64,000 bases of DNA from Pontivivens nitratireducens (GTDB taxonomy: Bacteria > Pseudomonadota > Alphaproteobacteria > Rhodobacterales > Rhodobacteraceae). The stretch lies in assembly GCF_014235845.1 (NCBI RefSeq), contig NZ_JACJUQ010000001.1:372001-436000 (forward strand), in the 5' to 3' direction. Under the pieces are notes generated by a model. It was given only the letters and a program-made list of their open reading frames with translations. It ran no database searches and was not told the origin of the DNA. Made by a program: the position numbers and the translations under genes. Shown piece by piece: positions 17,184 to 27,226 of this stretch; position 1 is the first letter of the stretch, and each line of letters begins with the position of its first letter.

Positions 17184-18436
17184 GTGCCGAATGCCTTTCG
17201 CGCCAACAGTGCCGCATCCAGCGCGCGGGCATAGGTGCGGGGCGCGCGCAAGGGCTGCGGTGCGCTCAGCGGCAGGGCACAGGAACCCGTCCCGGTCAGC
17301 AGCCGCGCCAGCCCCATGCCGAACGCCGTGCCCGGCGCGATGCCACGCCCGTTATATCCAAACGGGGCGAAAACGTCTCGATCCAGTTGCACGATTCTGG
17401 GCAGCTTATCCGGGGTCGTTCCAATCGTGCCGTGCCACGCGCTCTGCCATTCAACGGGGCCGAGATCGGGCAGCAGGCGCGCAAGGGTCCGGCTCGCCCA
17501 ACGTTCGCTGAGCCGCGCGGTCTCCACGAGCCGCCCCATGGAGCCGAGGATGATCCGCCCGGCCTGATCGCGCCGCAGAGAGATCATGATCGTGCCGCAG
17601 TTCCAGATGCCCTCGCCAGCGGGCAGGATATGGGCGGCGCGGTCCCCCAGTGGCTGGCTCGCAAGCTGGAAATAGTCGATCCGGCTTTGACAGCGGTCGA
17701 GACGGGGCCACAGGTCGCCGGTCTGTGCATTGGTCGCGATCACGATGCGTCGGGCGTCCAGACTGCCCTGCGCGGTATGCAGATGCCAGCTGCCGTCGGG
17801 ATCGCGCGTGATTGCCCGCACCCGACTGTGGTTGGAGATCATCGCCCCCGCGCCGAGCGCCGCCCGCGCCAGCCCCCGCGCATAGCCCAGCGGCTGCACC
17901 GTTCCTGCCCGTCCATCGAACAGACCGCCGATGAAGGAGGCGCTTCCCGTGCGTTCCGCGGTTTGCTGCGCATCCAGAAGTGTTACCGGCGCGCCGAGTT
18001 CCTGCCACATTTCCGCCCGTTCGCGCAGGTCGGCGCATTGGCGGGGCGTTTGCGCGACGTGGATCGTGCCCGCGCGCGTCGCCTCGCACTGTATTTGATG
18101 GCGTTCTATCAGATCGAACACGAGACGCGGCGCCTGGCCCAGTTCCTCAACCAACCTGCCCCCGATCTGCGCACCCAGGCGTGCCCGGATTTTCTGCGGC
18201 GACAGCCACAGCCCGGCATTGACCAGCCCGACATTGCGACCCGAGGCACCCGAGCCGATGGCTGATGCCTCCAGCAAATGCACGTCGCATCCTGCCTCCG
18301 CCAGATGCAGCGCCGTGGACAGGCCGGTGAATCCTCCGCCGATCACCGCCACGTCGGTGGTGACGTCGCCCATCAGTGGAGTGCTGTCCACATGCTCGGC
18401 GCAGGTGTCGCGCCACAGGCCCGGTGGTTCGATCAT
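17174..18436 (-). CDS. FAD-dependent oxidoreductase, DAO family (PuuB/OrdL-like)
   Basis: Flavoprotein of 420 aa. The N-terminal dinucleotide fold is VAVIGGGFTGLSTALHLAEAG, with GxGxxG and an acidic end to the second strand (LLEAS); the C-terminal FAD segment is FAPFGYNGRGIAPGTAFG. Such proteins oxidise amines, sarcosine or gamma-glutamylputrescine and reduce oxygen or a carrier. The substrate is not readable from sequence. The start at 18436 follows GGGGA; the longer frame upstream overlaps the divergent HAD gene and is not used. It may be linked to the polyol locus only by position. Confidence 0.85.
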   Translation of the reverse strand: MIEPPGLWRDTCAEHVDSTPLMGDVTTDVAVIGGGFTGLSTALHLAEAGCDVHLLEASAIGSGASGRNVGLVNAGLWLSPQKIRARLGAQIGGRLVEELGQAPRLVFDLIERHQIQCEATRAGTIHVAQTPRQCADLRERAEMWQELGAPVTLLDAQQTAERTGSASFIGGLFDGRAGTVQPLGYARGLARAALGAGAMISNHSRVRAITRDPDGSWHLHTAQGSLDARRIVIATNAQTGDLWPRLDRCQSRIDYFQLASQPLGDRAAHILPAGEGIWNCGTIMISLRRDQAGRIILGSMGRLVETARLSERWASRTLARLLPDLGPVEWQSAWHGTIGTTPDKLPRIVQLDRDVFAPFGYNGRGIAPGTAFGMGLARLLTGTGSCALPLSAPQPLRAPRTYARALDAALLARKAFGTMF

Positions 18437-18517
18437 CTCGTCCCCATCAAATTCGCCGCGAACCGATGACAAATCCTGACCGATAGGCTTTTGTGCGTCC
18501 AGAGGTGAGGGCGGGAA

Positions 18518-19204
18518 ATGAGCGATATCGATCTGATCATATTCGATTGCGACGGTGTGCTGATCGACAGCGAAGGGTTGAGCGCGCGTGTGCTGATCCG
18601 GGTTCTGGCCGATCTGGGGGTTGATGTGGACATGGATTATTTCTGCGCGAATTTCGTCGGGCGCAGTTTTCCGACCGTGGCCCGTGATATCCGCGAGAAC
18701 TGGCATGTCGCGCTGCCTGAGGGATTCGAGCAAAGTTATCGTGATGAACTGCTGGATGTGTTTGAGCGTGAATTGCAACCAACACCCGGACTGGTTGGAA
18801 TGTTGGACAGCTTGCAGACCCCTTGTTGCGTCGCCACCAGCAGCAGCCCGGAGCGGGTTTCGCACTCGCTTCGCATCGCGAAGCTGAGCGGGCGGTTCGG
18901 GGCGGATATCTTTACCGCCTCCGAGATCAGGCGCGGCAAGCCGGCGCCGGATCTGTTCCTGCATGCCGCCGGCAGGATGGGGGTCGATCCCGCACGCTGT
19001 CTGGTTATCGAGGACAGCATTCCGGGGGTCGCAGCGGCGCTGGCAGCACAAATGCGCGTCTTGCGTTATACCGGGGGGGAGCATCTGAAGGGGCGGATTT
19101 TGAAGCATCCCCACACTGTGCCGACCTTTGACAACTGGTCCGACCTGCGCTTACTGGCGCCACAACTCACAATGGGAGGCTATGCGCATGGTGGTCAGGG
19201 ATGA
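18518..19204 (+). CDS. HAD-superfamily phosphatase (PGMB/GPH type)
   Basis: A 228 aa haloacid-dehalogenase-type hydrolase. Motif I is FDCDGVLIDSE (nucleophile Asp), motif II the Ser/Thr in CCVATSSSP, motif III Lys in RRGKPAPDLFLHA, and motif IV VIEDSIPGV. A helical cap after motif I places it in subfamily I. It lies immediately before a SorC regulator and the polyol transporter and overlaps the regulator by 17 nt, so the substrate is probably a sugar or polyol phosphate formed during polyol use. This is an inference from context. Confidence 0.85.
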   Translation: MSDIDLIIFDCDGVLIDSEGLSARVLIRVLADLGVDVDMDYFCANFVGRSFPTVARDIRENWHVALPEGFEQSYRDELLDVFERELQPTPGLVGMLDSLQTPCCVATSSSPERVSHSLRIAKLSGRFGADIFTASEIRRGKPAPDLFLHAAGRMGVDPARCLVIEDSIPGVAAALAAQMRVLRYTGGEHLKGRILKHPHTVPTFDNWSDLRLLAPQLTMGGYAHGGQG

Positions 19205-20141
19205 TAGCGGCAAACTGGACGACGCCGCCCGGGCTGGCTGGTTGTACTATGTCGCAGGCAATACTCAGGATGAGATTGCACGAAAGCTTGGCGTATCGCG
19301 CCAGTCGGCGCAGCGGCTTGTCTCAACAGCGGTAAGCGAAAAATTGGTGAAGGTCCGGCTGGACCATCCCATCGCCCGCTGCATGGAATTGAGCCGGGCG
19401 CTGACCACCAGGTTCGGGCTTCGTTTCGCTGAAATCGTCCCCAGTGACCCGGATGCACCGGGCCTGATTACCGGCGTCGCGATTGCGGGCGCGGTAGAGA
19501 TGGAGCGTCATCTGAAGGCAAAGGAACCCAAGATCCTGGCGCTGGGAACCGGTCGCACCCTGCGGGCCTGTCTGGAACATCTGCCAGCGATGAGCTGCCC
19601 GCATCACCGCATCGTCTCGCGCCTCGGCAACATGATGTCGGATGGGTCCGCGACCCCTTACAATGTGGTCGTTCGGCTGGCGGAACGGGTGGATGCGCGC
19701 CATTACCCCATGCCCTTGCCCGTGCTGGCCCGCAGCGTGGAGGAACGGAAAATCCTGCACTCGCAGGAGCCGGTCCACAATACGCTGGAACTGTGCAAGC
19801 AGGCTGACGTGACTTTCGTGGGTGTCGGACAGATCGACATGGACGCCCCGCTGGTCGTGGATGGTTTCATGACACGGCAGGAGGTCGCCGCCCTGTCCGC
19901 CGCCGATGTCGTGGGGGAGATTACAAGCTGGGTGTTCAACCGCGAGGGCCATGTGGTGACCGGCGGTTTCAATGATCGCGTCGCCTCTGCTCCGTTGGAC
20001 AAGAACCCCGAGGAACTGGTCGTCGGCATCGCGAACGGGCCTGCAAAAGTCTCTGCAATCGCGGCGGCACTGCGCGGCAATCTGATCAACGCGTTGATCA
20101 CGGATGAGAGCACGGCCGAAGCGATTCTGATTGAATCGTAA
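19188..20141 (+). CDS. SorC/DeoR-type sugar-binding transcription regulator of the polyol operon
   Basis: A 317 aa regulator with an N-terminal HTH (WLYYVAGNTQDEIARKLGVSRQSAQRLV split over residues about 13-40) and a C-terminal effector domain of the SorC family (LGTGRTLRACLEHL, GVGQIDMDAPL, NPEELVVGIANGPAKVSAI). Such domains bind phosphorylated sugars. The ATG at 19188 is 8 nt after GGGAGG; the ATG at 19182 is too close. It presumably controls smoEFGK-mtlK, which starts 133 bp downstream on the same strand. Confidence 0.87.
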   Translation: MVVRDDSGKLDDAARAGWLYYVAGNTQDEIARKLGVSRQSAQRLVSTAVSEKLVKVRLDHPIARCMELSRALTTRFGLRFAEIVPSDPDAPGLITGVAIAGAVEMERHLKAKEPKILALGTGRTLRACLEHLPAMSCPHHRIVSRLGNMMSDGSATPYNVVVRLAERVDARHYPMPLPVLARSVEERKILHSQEPVHNTLELCKQADVTFVGVGQIDMDAPLVVDGFMTRQEVAALSAADVVGEITSWVFNREGHVVTGGFNDRVASAPLDKNPEELVVGIANGPAKVSAIAAALRGNLINALITDESTAEAILIES

Positions 20142-20198
20142 TTATCTCTTTTAATTTCAATGATTTGCGCTCTGGACTCACCCTCCCGTGAAGGCGTA

Positions 20199-20252
20199 TT
20201 GACTCGAATCACTTCTTTTGTGAGTATTTGCCCACTGTATAAGCATTTGCCC
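20199..20252 (+). promoter_or_regulatory. Candidate smo promoter and direct-repeat operator
   Basis: TTGACT (20199-20204) and GAGTAT (20222-20227) are spaced by 17 bp. ATTTGCCC is repeated at 20226-20233 and 20245-20252, 19 bp apart and so on nearly the same DNA face, between the -10 and the smoE start. A repressor bound there would block transcription. The SorC protein is the obvious candidate; both promoter and operator are unproven. Confidence 0.35.
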
Positions 20253-20274
20253 GGTAAGGGCATTGGGAGGAATG

Positions 20275-21579
20275 ATGAATACGACATTGCGCGCCCTTTT
20301 GGGCGCTACGGCCCTGTGCACGGTTGCAAGTGTAGCATCCGCACAAACCCTGACCATCGCGACGGTCAACAACGGCGACATGGTTCGGATGCAGGGTCTG
20401 GCAAGTGAATTCGAAGCACAAAACCCCGGCATCGAGCTGGAGTGGGTGACCCTCGAAGAGAACGTTCTGCGTCAGCGCGTCACCACCGACATCGCGACCA
20501 ATGGCGGTCAGTACGACGTCATGACCATCGGCACCTATGAGGTTCCGATCTGGGGTAAGCAGGGTTGGTTGCTGTCGCTCAACGATCTGCCTGAGGAGTG
20601 GGATGCTGACGACCTGCTGCCCGCCATCCGCGACGGTCTGACGGTCGATGGTGAACTGTACGCCGCGCCCTTCTACGGTGAATCCTCGATGGTCATGTAC
20701 CGCAAGGACCTGATGGAAGAGGCCGGTCTGGAAATGCCCGACGCGCCGACCTGGGACTTCATTCGTGAAGCTGCCGCGGCCATGACCGATCGTGAGAACG
20801 AGATCTACGGCATCTGCCTGCGTGGCAAGGCCGGCTGGGGTGAGAACATGGCGTTCCTGACCGCCATGAACAACTCGTTCGGCGGCAAGTGGTTCGACGA
20901 GGAGTGGAACGCCCAGTTCGACAGCGAAGCATGGGCCAACACCCTGAACTTCTACATCGACATGATGAACGAATCCGGCCCTCCCGGTGCGTCGAACAAT
21001 GGCTTCAACGAAAACCTGACTCTGTTCCAGACGGGCAAGTGCGGCATGTGGATCGACGCGACCGTTGCGGCATCCTTCGTGTCCAACCCCGACGACTCGC
21101 AGGTTGCCGATCAGGTCGGCTACGCGCTGGCACCCGATAACGGTCTGGGCCGTCGCGGAAACTGGCTGTGGGCGTGGTCCCTGGCAATCCCCGCAGGCAC
21201 GGATTCGCCTGAGGCAGCCAAGGCGTTCGTGCAGTGGGCGACCTCCAAGGAGTACACCGCTCTCGTGGCCGAAAACGAAGGCTGGGCGAACGTTCCTCCG
21301 GGCACGCGCACCTCGCTCTACGAGAACGAGAACTATGCAGACATTCCGTTTGCACAGATGACGCTGGACAGCATCAACTCCGCTGATCCGACCAACCCGA
21401 GCGTGGATCCGGTCCCCTATACCGGCGTTCAGTTCGTTGCCATCCCTGAATTCCAGGGCATCGCGACTGCGGTCGGCCAGCAGTTCTCCGCCGCGCTTGC
21501 CGGCCAGACCAGCGTTGAGGACGCTCTTGCCAACGCGCAGGAGCTGACCACCAACGAAATGGAAGACGCAGGCTACTGA
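20275..21579 (+). CDS. smoE: Sorbitol/mannitol ABC transporter substrate-binding protein
   Basis: Periplasmic binding protein of 434 aa for hexitols. The signal peptide is TTLRALLGATALCTVASVASA, cleaved before QTLTIATVNN. The mature protein is a family 1 solute-binding protein (FEAQNPGIELEWVTLEENVL, then APFYGESSMVMYRKDL). It heads the transporter operon with smoF, smoG and smoK. GGGAGG lies just upstream of the ATG pair at 20272/20275; the second ATG has the better spacing. A perfect 11 bp hairpin follows the gene, typical where binding protein must outnumber permeases. Confidence 0.93.
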   Translation: MNTTLRALLGATALCTVASVASAQTLTIATVNNGDMVRMQGLASEFEAQNPGIELEWVTLEENVLRQRVTTDIATNGGQYDVMTIGTYEVPIWGKQGWLLSLNDLPEEWDADDLLPAIRDGLTVDGELYAAPFYGESSMVMYRKDLMEEAGLEMPDAPTWDFIREAAAAMTDRENEIYGICLRGKAGWGENMAFLTAMNNSFGGKWFDEEWNAQFDSEAWANTLNFYIDMMNESGPPGASNNGFNENLTLFQTGKCGMWIDATVAASFVSNPDDSQVADQVGYALAPDNGLGRRGNWLWAWSLAIPAGTDSPEAAKAFVQWATSKEYTALVAENEGWANVPPGTRTSLYENENYADIPFAQMTLDSINSADPTNPSVDPVPYTGVQFVAIPEFQGIATAVGQQFSAALAGQTSVEDALANAQELTTNEMEDAGY

Positions 21580-21594
21580 GCCTTCGATTCCACC

Positions 21595-21628
21595 GCGCGG
21601 AGCGGGCGATTTCCCGACCGCTCCGCGC
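21595..21628 (+). terminator. Intercistronic stem-loop between smoE and smoF
   Basis: GCGCGGAGCGG (21595-21605) pairs perfectly with CCGCTCCGCGC (21618-21628). It sits 15 nt after smoE. Without a T-run it more likely protects the smoE mRNA 3' end or attenuates partly than stops the operon. Confidence 0.65.
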
Positions 21629-21709
21629 ATTCCTGCTTGAACCGCTGCAAGGTCGTCGGATGGGGGGCGGGCCAATGGTCCCTCATCCGGCAGACTAGGA
21701 GTCTATGTC

Positions 21710-22582
21710 ATGTCGACCCAGCATTCCCGCACGGCTGCCCGTTTCATGATCGCGCCCGCAACAGTCCTGTTGCTGGGGTGGATGTTGATACCGCTGTGTA
21801 TGACGCTCTACTATTCATTCCGACGTTACCGGCTGCTGACGCCGGACCGGACGGGTTGGGTAGGGTTCCGTAACTACGAGAACTTCCTGACAAATCCCGC
21901 CTTCATGGACGCGCTGGTCAACACGCTGGTCCTGGTGCTGGGGGTGCTGATCATCACCGTCGTTCTGGGGGTTCTGCTGGCGGTCCTGCTGGACCAGCCG
22001 ATGTTCGGGCAGGGCATCGTGCGTATTCTGGTCATCGCACCGTTCTTCGTGATGCCGACCGTTTCCGCGCTGGTGTGGAAGAACATGTTCATGAACCCGG
22101 TCAACGGCCTGTTTGCCTACGCGGCGAAGGCGGTGGGACTGCAACCTTACGATTTCCTGTCGCAGGCGCCGCTCGCCTCGATCATCGGGATCGTCAGCTG
22201 GCAATGGCTGCCCTTCGCGACGCTGATCCTGCTGACCGCGATCCAGTCTCTGGATTCCGAGCAGATGGAAGCGGCCGAGATGGATGGCGCCAGTCCGCTC
22301 AGCCGTTTCTGGTTCATCACGCTGCCGCATCTGAGCCGCGCGATCACGGTCGTCATTCTGATCCAGACGATTTTCCTGCTGTCGATCTTCGCCGAAATCC
22401 TTGTGACCACGAATGGCGGTCCGGGCACGGCGAGCACAAACCTGACCTACCTCGTCTATGCGGAAAGTCTGCTGAACTATGACGTGGGGGAAGGTTCCGC
22501 CGGTGGTGTTGTCGCCATCATCCTTGCCAACATCGTTGCGATCTTCCTGATGCGGATGATCGGCAAGAATCTGGACGCTTGA
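21710..22582 (+). CDS. smoF: Polyol ABC transporter permease
   Basis: Inner-membrane permease of 290 aa with six predicted helices. The cytoplasmic EAA loop that docks on the ATPase is seen as EAAEMDGASPLSRFWFITLP. Start at 21710, with AGGAG about 12 nt upstream. It pairs with SmoG, which begins 1 nt after its stop, as the transmembrane channel for sorbitol/mannitol. Confidence 0.92.
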   Translation: MSTQHSRTAARFMIAPATVLLLGWMLIPLCMTLYYSFRRYRLLTPDRTGWVGFRNYENFLTNPAFMDALVNTLVLVLGVLIITVVLGVLLAVLLDQPMFGQGIVRILVIAPFFVMPTVSALVWKNMFMNPVNGLFAYAAKAVGLQPYDFLSQAPLASIIGIVSWQWLPFATLILLTAIQSLDSEQMEAAEMDGASPLSRFWFITLPHLSRAITVVILIQTIFLLSIFAEILVTTNGGPGTASTNLTYLVYAESLLNYDVGEGSAGGVVAIILANIVAIFLMRMIGKNLDA

Positions 22583-22583
22583 T

Positions 22584-23413
22584 ATGGCACGCGCAGTAAC
22601 TCAAAAACGCAAACTGATCGCCACGCTGGCGGCCTGGACCATCGGGATGGCGATCTTCTTTCCGATCTTCTGGACCATCCTGACCAGCTTCAAAACCGAG
22701 GCGGAGGCGATCTCCGATCCGCCCTCGCTGTTCTGGTTCGACTGGACGCTGGAGAATTACGGCGTCGTGAACGAGCGGTCCAACTATCCGCTGCACTTCA
22801 TGAACTCGGTCATCATCTCCGTCGGGTCCACGGTTCTGGGTCTGATCATCGCGGTGCCTGCCGCGTGGTCGATGGCCTTCGTTCCGGGAAAGCGGACCAA
22901 AGATGTCCTGATGTGGATGCTGTCCACGAAGATGTTGCCGCCGGTCGGCGTGCTGATCCCGATCTACCTGATCAGCCGCAACCTGGGGGTTCTGGACAGC
23001 CGGGTGGCGCTGGTGGTGGTGCTGACGCTGATCAACCTGCCGATCATCGTCTGGATGCTCTACACCTACTTCAAGGAGATCCCCGGTGAGATCCTTGAGG
23101 CGGCCCGAATGGATGGCGCGACGCTCAAGTCCGAAATCCTCTACGTGCTGACGCCTATGGCGGTGCCGGGGATCGCATCCACCGTGCTGCTCAACATCAT
23201 CCTGGCCTGGAATGAGGCATTCTGGACGCTGAACCTGACGGCCGCGAAGGCGGCACCGTTGACAGCCTTCATCGCCAGCTATTCCAGCCCGGAGGGTCTG
23301 TTCTACGCCAAACTCTCCGCCGCATCGACAATGGCCATCGCGCCGATCCTGATCATGGGTTGGTTCTCTCAGAAACAGCTCGTCCGGGGCCTCACATTCG
23401 GAGCCGTAAAGTA

Positions 23414-23414
<1 letters not shown>
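22584..23414 (+). CDS. smoG: Polyol ABC transporter permease
   Basis: Second permease subunit, 276 aa, six helices. Its EAA loop is [20 protein letters not shown]. It belongs to the MalG-type group of carbohydrate permeases. The stop overlaps the smoK start (TAATG), indicating translational coupling. Confidence 0.92.
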
Positions 23415-24418
<1,004 letters not shown>

Positions 24419-24429
24419 TGCGTGATACC

Positions 24430-24453
24430 GGGGCGTCGCGCATGTGACGCCCC
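24430..24453 (+). terminator. Stem-loop between smoK and mtlK
   Basis: GGGGCGTC (24430-24437) pairs perfectly with GACGCCCC (24446-24453), followed by CCCTTATC. It is in the position where smoS is found in Rhodobacter sphaeroides and may partly separate transporter and dehydrogenase expression. Confidence 0.5.
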
Positions 24454-24522
24454 CCTTATCGCTTCCATTGCACAAATGAACGCCCTGACAGATCACGTCC
24501 ATGGCGCAAACCGGATCATTCC

Positions 24523-26001
24523 ATGTCTCAGAAACTTTCCCTGTCCGCGCTGCCCTCATTCCAGGACGATGTGACGGTTCCCTCCTATTCGCGCGACGAT
24601 CTCAGCGCGGGCATCGTGCATATCGGCATCGGCAACTTTCATCGGGCGCACATGGCCGTCTATCTCGACAAGCTGTTCTCGACCGGGGCGGGGTATGACT
24701 GGGCCATCGTCGGGGCGGGCATCAAATCGTTCGATGCGGACAGGCGCAAGATATTGAAATCGCAGGATTGGCTGACCACGGTGGTGGAGCTGGCCCCCGG
24801 CAACCTGACCGCGCGCGTCACCGGGGCGATGATCGATTTTTGCGAGATCGACATGGCAGCAATCGTGACGCGCATCACCGATCCGGCGATCCGCATCGTA
24901 TCGCTGACCATCACCGAGGGCGGCTACTTCGTCGACGCCACGACCGGCGGCTTCGATCTGGGCGCGCCGGCCATTCAGGCCGACATCACCAAGCCCGACA
25001 GCCCCGAAACCGTGTTCGGCCTGCTGATCGCCGGATTGAAGGCCCGCCGGGCGCAGGGGACCGCCCCGTTCACCATCCTGTCATGCGACAACCTGCCTGA
25101 GAATGGCCACATCACCCGTCAGACCGTGCTGGGTCTGGCCAGCGCGATGGACACCGATCTGGCCGACTGGATCGCGCAAAATGTCGCGTTTCCCAATTCC
25201 ATGGTCGATTGCATCACGCCCGGAACCTCCGCCCGCGAACGCGCGCTGGTCTCCGAGACGTTCGGCATTGAGGATGACGCCCCCGTCGCGTGTGAGCCGT
25301 TCCGCCAGTGGGTGATGGAGGACAACTTCCCACAGGGCCGCCCGCAGCTGGAAACGGTCGGCGTCGAATTCGTCGCTGACGTGGCCCCGTTCGAGACGAT
25401 GAAACTGCGCATCCTCAATGCCGGTCACGCAGCGCTGGCCTATCCCTCGGCTCTACTGGGGCATGTCTATGTGCATGATGCGATGGCGGATCCGTTGATC
25501 CGCGACTGGCTGGTTGCCTTGATGCGGTCCGAGGTGATCCCCGTTCTGGAGCCTATCCCCGGTGTCAGCTTCGAGGGGTATCTGGCGACCTGTGTGCAGC
25601 GGTTCTCGAACCCGCTGATCGGGGACACCATCGCCCGGCTGTGTCAGGATGGATCGAACCGTCAGCCGAAATTCGTGCTGCCCACGATTGCGAATGCATT
25701 GGGCAAGGGCCTGCCTGTCGATGGTCTGGCGATGGAGCTGGCATTGTGGTGCCGGTACTGCGCGCAGACCGCAAACGCTGATTTCGGCTTCACTCTGGAC
25801 GATCCGCGCGCCGAGCAGTTGCTGGCAGCGGCCAGCAAGGTGGAGAGCGACCCGTCTGCCTTCCTTGCCATCCACGATGTGTTTGGTGAGATGGGACAGA
25901 ATGAGACATTGCGGCTGGCATTCGCGAACGCAGTCAAGACATTGGCCGAGAAAGGCCCTGCCGATACCCTGCGCGATTTCGCGGCGGCGCGGTTGGCCTG
26001 A
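24523..26001 (+). CDS. mtlK: Mannitol 2-dehydrogenase (polyol-specific long-chain dehydrogenase)
   Basis: NAD-dependent oxidation of D-mannitol to D-fructose, also active on arabitol and sorbitol in the family. The 492 aa protein has the N-terminal NAD fold HIGIGNFHRAHMAVYLDKL, the signature TITEGGYFVD and the catalytic-domain segment KLRILNAGHAALAYPSALLG with the conserved Lys and Asn. It closes the transporter operon after a 104 bp gap containing a hairpin. The 3' side has a strong terminator. Confidence 0.93.
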   Translation: MSQKLSLSALPSFQDDVTVPSYSRDDLSAGIVHIGIGNFHRAHMAVYLDKLFSTGAGYDWAIVGAGIKSFDADRRKILKSQDWLTTVVELAPGNLTARVTGAMIDFCEIDMAAIVTRITDPAIRIVSLTITEGGYFVDATTGGFDLGAPAIQADITKPDSPETVFGLLIAGLKARRAQGTAPFTILSCDNLPENGHITRQTVLGLASAMDTDLADWIAQNVAFPNSMVDCITPGTSARERALVSETFGIEDDAPVACEPFRQWVMEDNFPQGRPQLETVGVEFVADVAPFETMKLRILNAGHAALAYPSALLGHVYVHDAMADPLIRDWLVALMRSEVIPVLEPIPGVSFEGYLATCVQRFSNPLIGDTIARLCQDGSNRQPKFVLPTIANALGKGLPVDGLAMELALWCRYCAQTANADFGFTLDDPRAEQLLAAASKVESDPSAFLAIHDVFGEMGQNETLRLAFANAVKTLAEKGPADTLRDFAAARLA

Positions 26002-26004
26002 TCA

Positions 26005-26029
26005 ACCGGGGCGGCGCAACCGCCCCGGT
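26005..26029. terminator. Strong hairpin between mtlK and the convergent alcohol dehydrogenase
   Basis: ACCGGGGCGG (26005-26014) pairs perfectly with CCGCCCCGGT (26020-26029) over a CGCAA loop. A weak T-rich tract (CCTTTTC) follows on the plus strand. It begins 3 bases after the mtlK stop. Confidence 0.75.
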
Positions 26030-26086
26030 CTGACCTTTTCGAAACTGGTCTGACTTTCTAGAAAAGGGTCTGGCCTTCTAGAAACA
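26027..26086. repeat. Three 20 bp tandem repeats covering the stop of the Fe-ADH gene
   Basis: Units begin with GGTCTG at 26027, 26047 and 26067. Units two and three both contain TTCTAGAAA, and unit one contains TTTTCGAAA. The ADH stop codon (26080-26078) lies in the third unit, so the 3' end of the gene with its stop has been duplicated downstream, with divergence. Confidence 0.8.
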
Positions 26087-27223
26087 ATCCAGCAGCAGTG
26101 CCCTGGTGTTTTCGGCGGTCATCTTCACCGGATTGCCGCCGACGCTGGGGTCGATCAATGCCGATGCGACCAGCGCGTCGATATCCGGGTTCGCAACGCC
26201 CAGATCGGTCAGGGTCGCGGGGATTCCCAGCGAAGCGTTCAGATCCCCGACGAAGGCGTAGAACCCCTCATATCCGCCCTCGATGCCCAGATAGGCCGCA
26301 GCCAGTGCCAGCCGATCCTCGATCGCGGCACGGTTGAAGCGCAGCACCGGCTGCATGACGACGGCGTTCGTGGTGCCGTGATGTGTGTGATGCACCGCGC
26401 CAATAGGGTGGGACAGGGCGTGGATCGCGCCCAGCCCCTTCTGAAACGCGGTGGCCCCCATCGCGGCGGCGGACATCATGTGGGCGCGCGCCTCGATATC
26501 GGTGCCGTCGGCGAAGACCTTGGGCAGGTTCTCCTTGACCAGCCGCATTCCTTCGAGCGCGATGCCCTGGCTCATCGGGTGGTAGTGGGGCGAGCAGAAC
26601 GCCTCCAGACAATGGGCGAAGGCGTCCATGCCGGTGCCCGCAGTAATCATCGGCGGCATTCCGACCGTCAGTTCCGGGTCGCAGATCACGACGGCGGGCA
26701 ACAGCTTGGGGTGAAAAATGATCTTCTTTTCATGCGTTTGCGAGTTGGTGATGACGCTGGCGCGCCCGACCTCGGACCCGGTTCCGGCGGTGGTGGGCAC
26801 GGCCACGATGGGAGCGATGGCATCCGCATCGGCGCGAGTCCACCAGTCGTCGATATCCTCGAAATCCCATAGCGGGCGCGACTGCCCGGCCATGAAGGCC
26901 ACGACCTTGCCCAGATCGAGACCGGAGCCGCCACCGAACGCTATGACCCCGTCATGGCCGCCCTCACGGTAGGCCTTCACACCGGCCTCGGCGTTGACCT
27001 CGGTCGGGTTCGGATCGACATCCGCAAACATGGCGCCGCCCAGGCCCGCTGCCTCCAACAGGTCCAGCGTTTGCGTGGTGATCGGCAGGTTGGCGAGGCC
27101 CTTGTCAGTGACGAGCAGGGGTTTGGTGATGCCCGCCGCCGTGCACGCCTCGGCGATTTCGGCAATGCGGCCCGCGCCGAAGCGGATCGCGGTGGGGTAG
27201 GACCAGTTTGCTGTGACGTTCAT
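26078..27223 (-). CDS. Iron-containing (group III) alcohol dehydrogenase
   Basis: NAD(P)-dependent alcohol/aldehyde oxidoreductase of 381 aa. FGGGSGLDLGKVVAF is the GGGS cofactor motif; VPTTAGTGSEV follows. The metal ligands are expected in TGMDAFAHCLEAF and in HPIGAVHHTHHGTTNAVV. The gene is last in an eight-gene minus-strand cluster, 3 nt after the ALDH gene. Context suggests it oxidises a hydroxyl group before ALDH finishes the oxidation. Confidence 0.9.
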   Translation of the reverse strand: MNVTANWSYPTAIRFGAGRIAEIAEACTAAGITKPLLVTDKGLANLPITTQTLDLLEAAGLGGAMFADVDPNPTEVNAEAGVKAYREGGHDGVIAFGGGSGLDLGKVVAFMAGQSRPLWDFEDIDDWWTRADADAIAPIVAVPTTAGTGSEVGRASVITNSQTHEKKIIFHPKLLPAVVICDPELTVGMPPMITAGTGMDAFAHCLEAFCSPHYHPMSQGIALEGMRLVKENLPKVFADGTDIEARAHMMSAAAMGATAFQKGLGAIHALSHPIGAVHHTHHGTTNAVVMQPVLRFNRAAIEDRLALAAAYLGIEGGYEGFYAFVGDLNASLGIPATLTDLGVANPDIDALVASALIDPSVGGNPVKMTAENTRALLLDCF

Positions 27224-27226
27224 GCC

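Noticed and set aside
18437-19114. 226-residue N-terminal extension of the FAD oxidoreductase frame
   Set aside because: It is antisense to the HAD phosphatase and carries no recognisable domain before the dinucleotide-binding fold.
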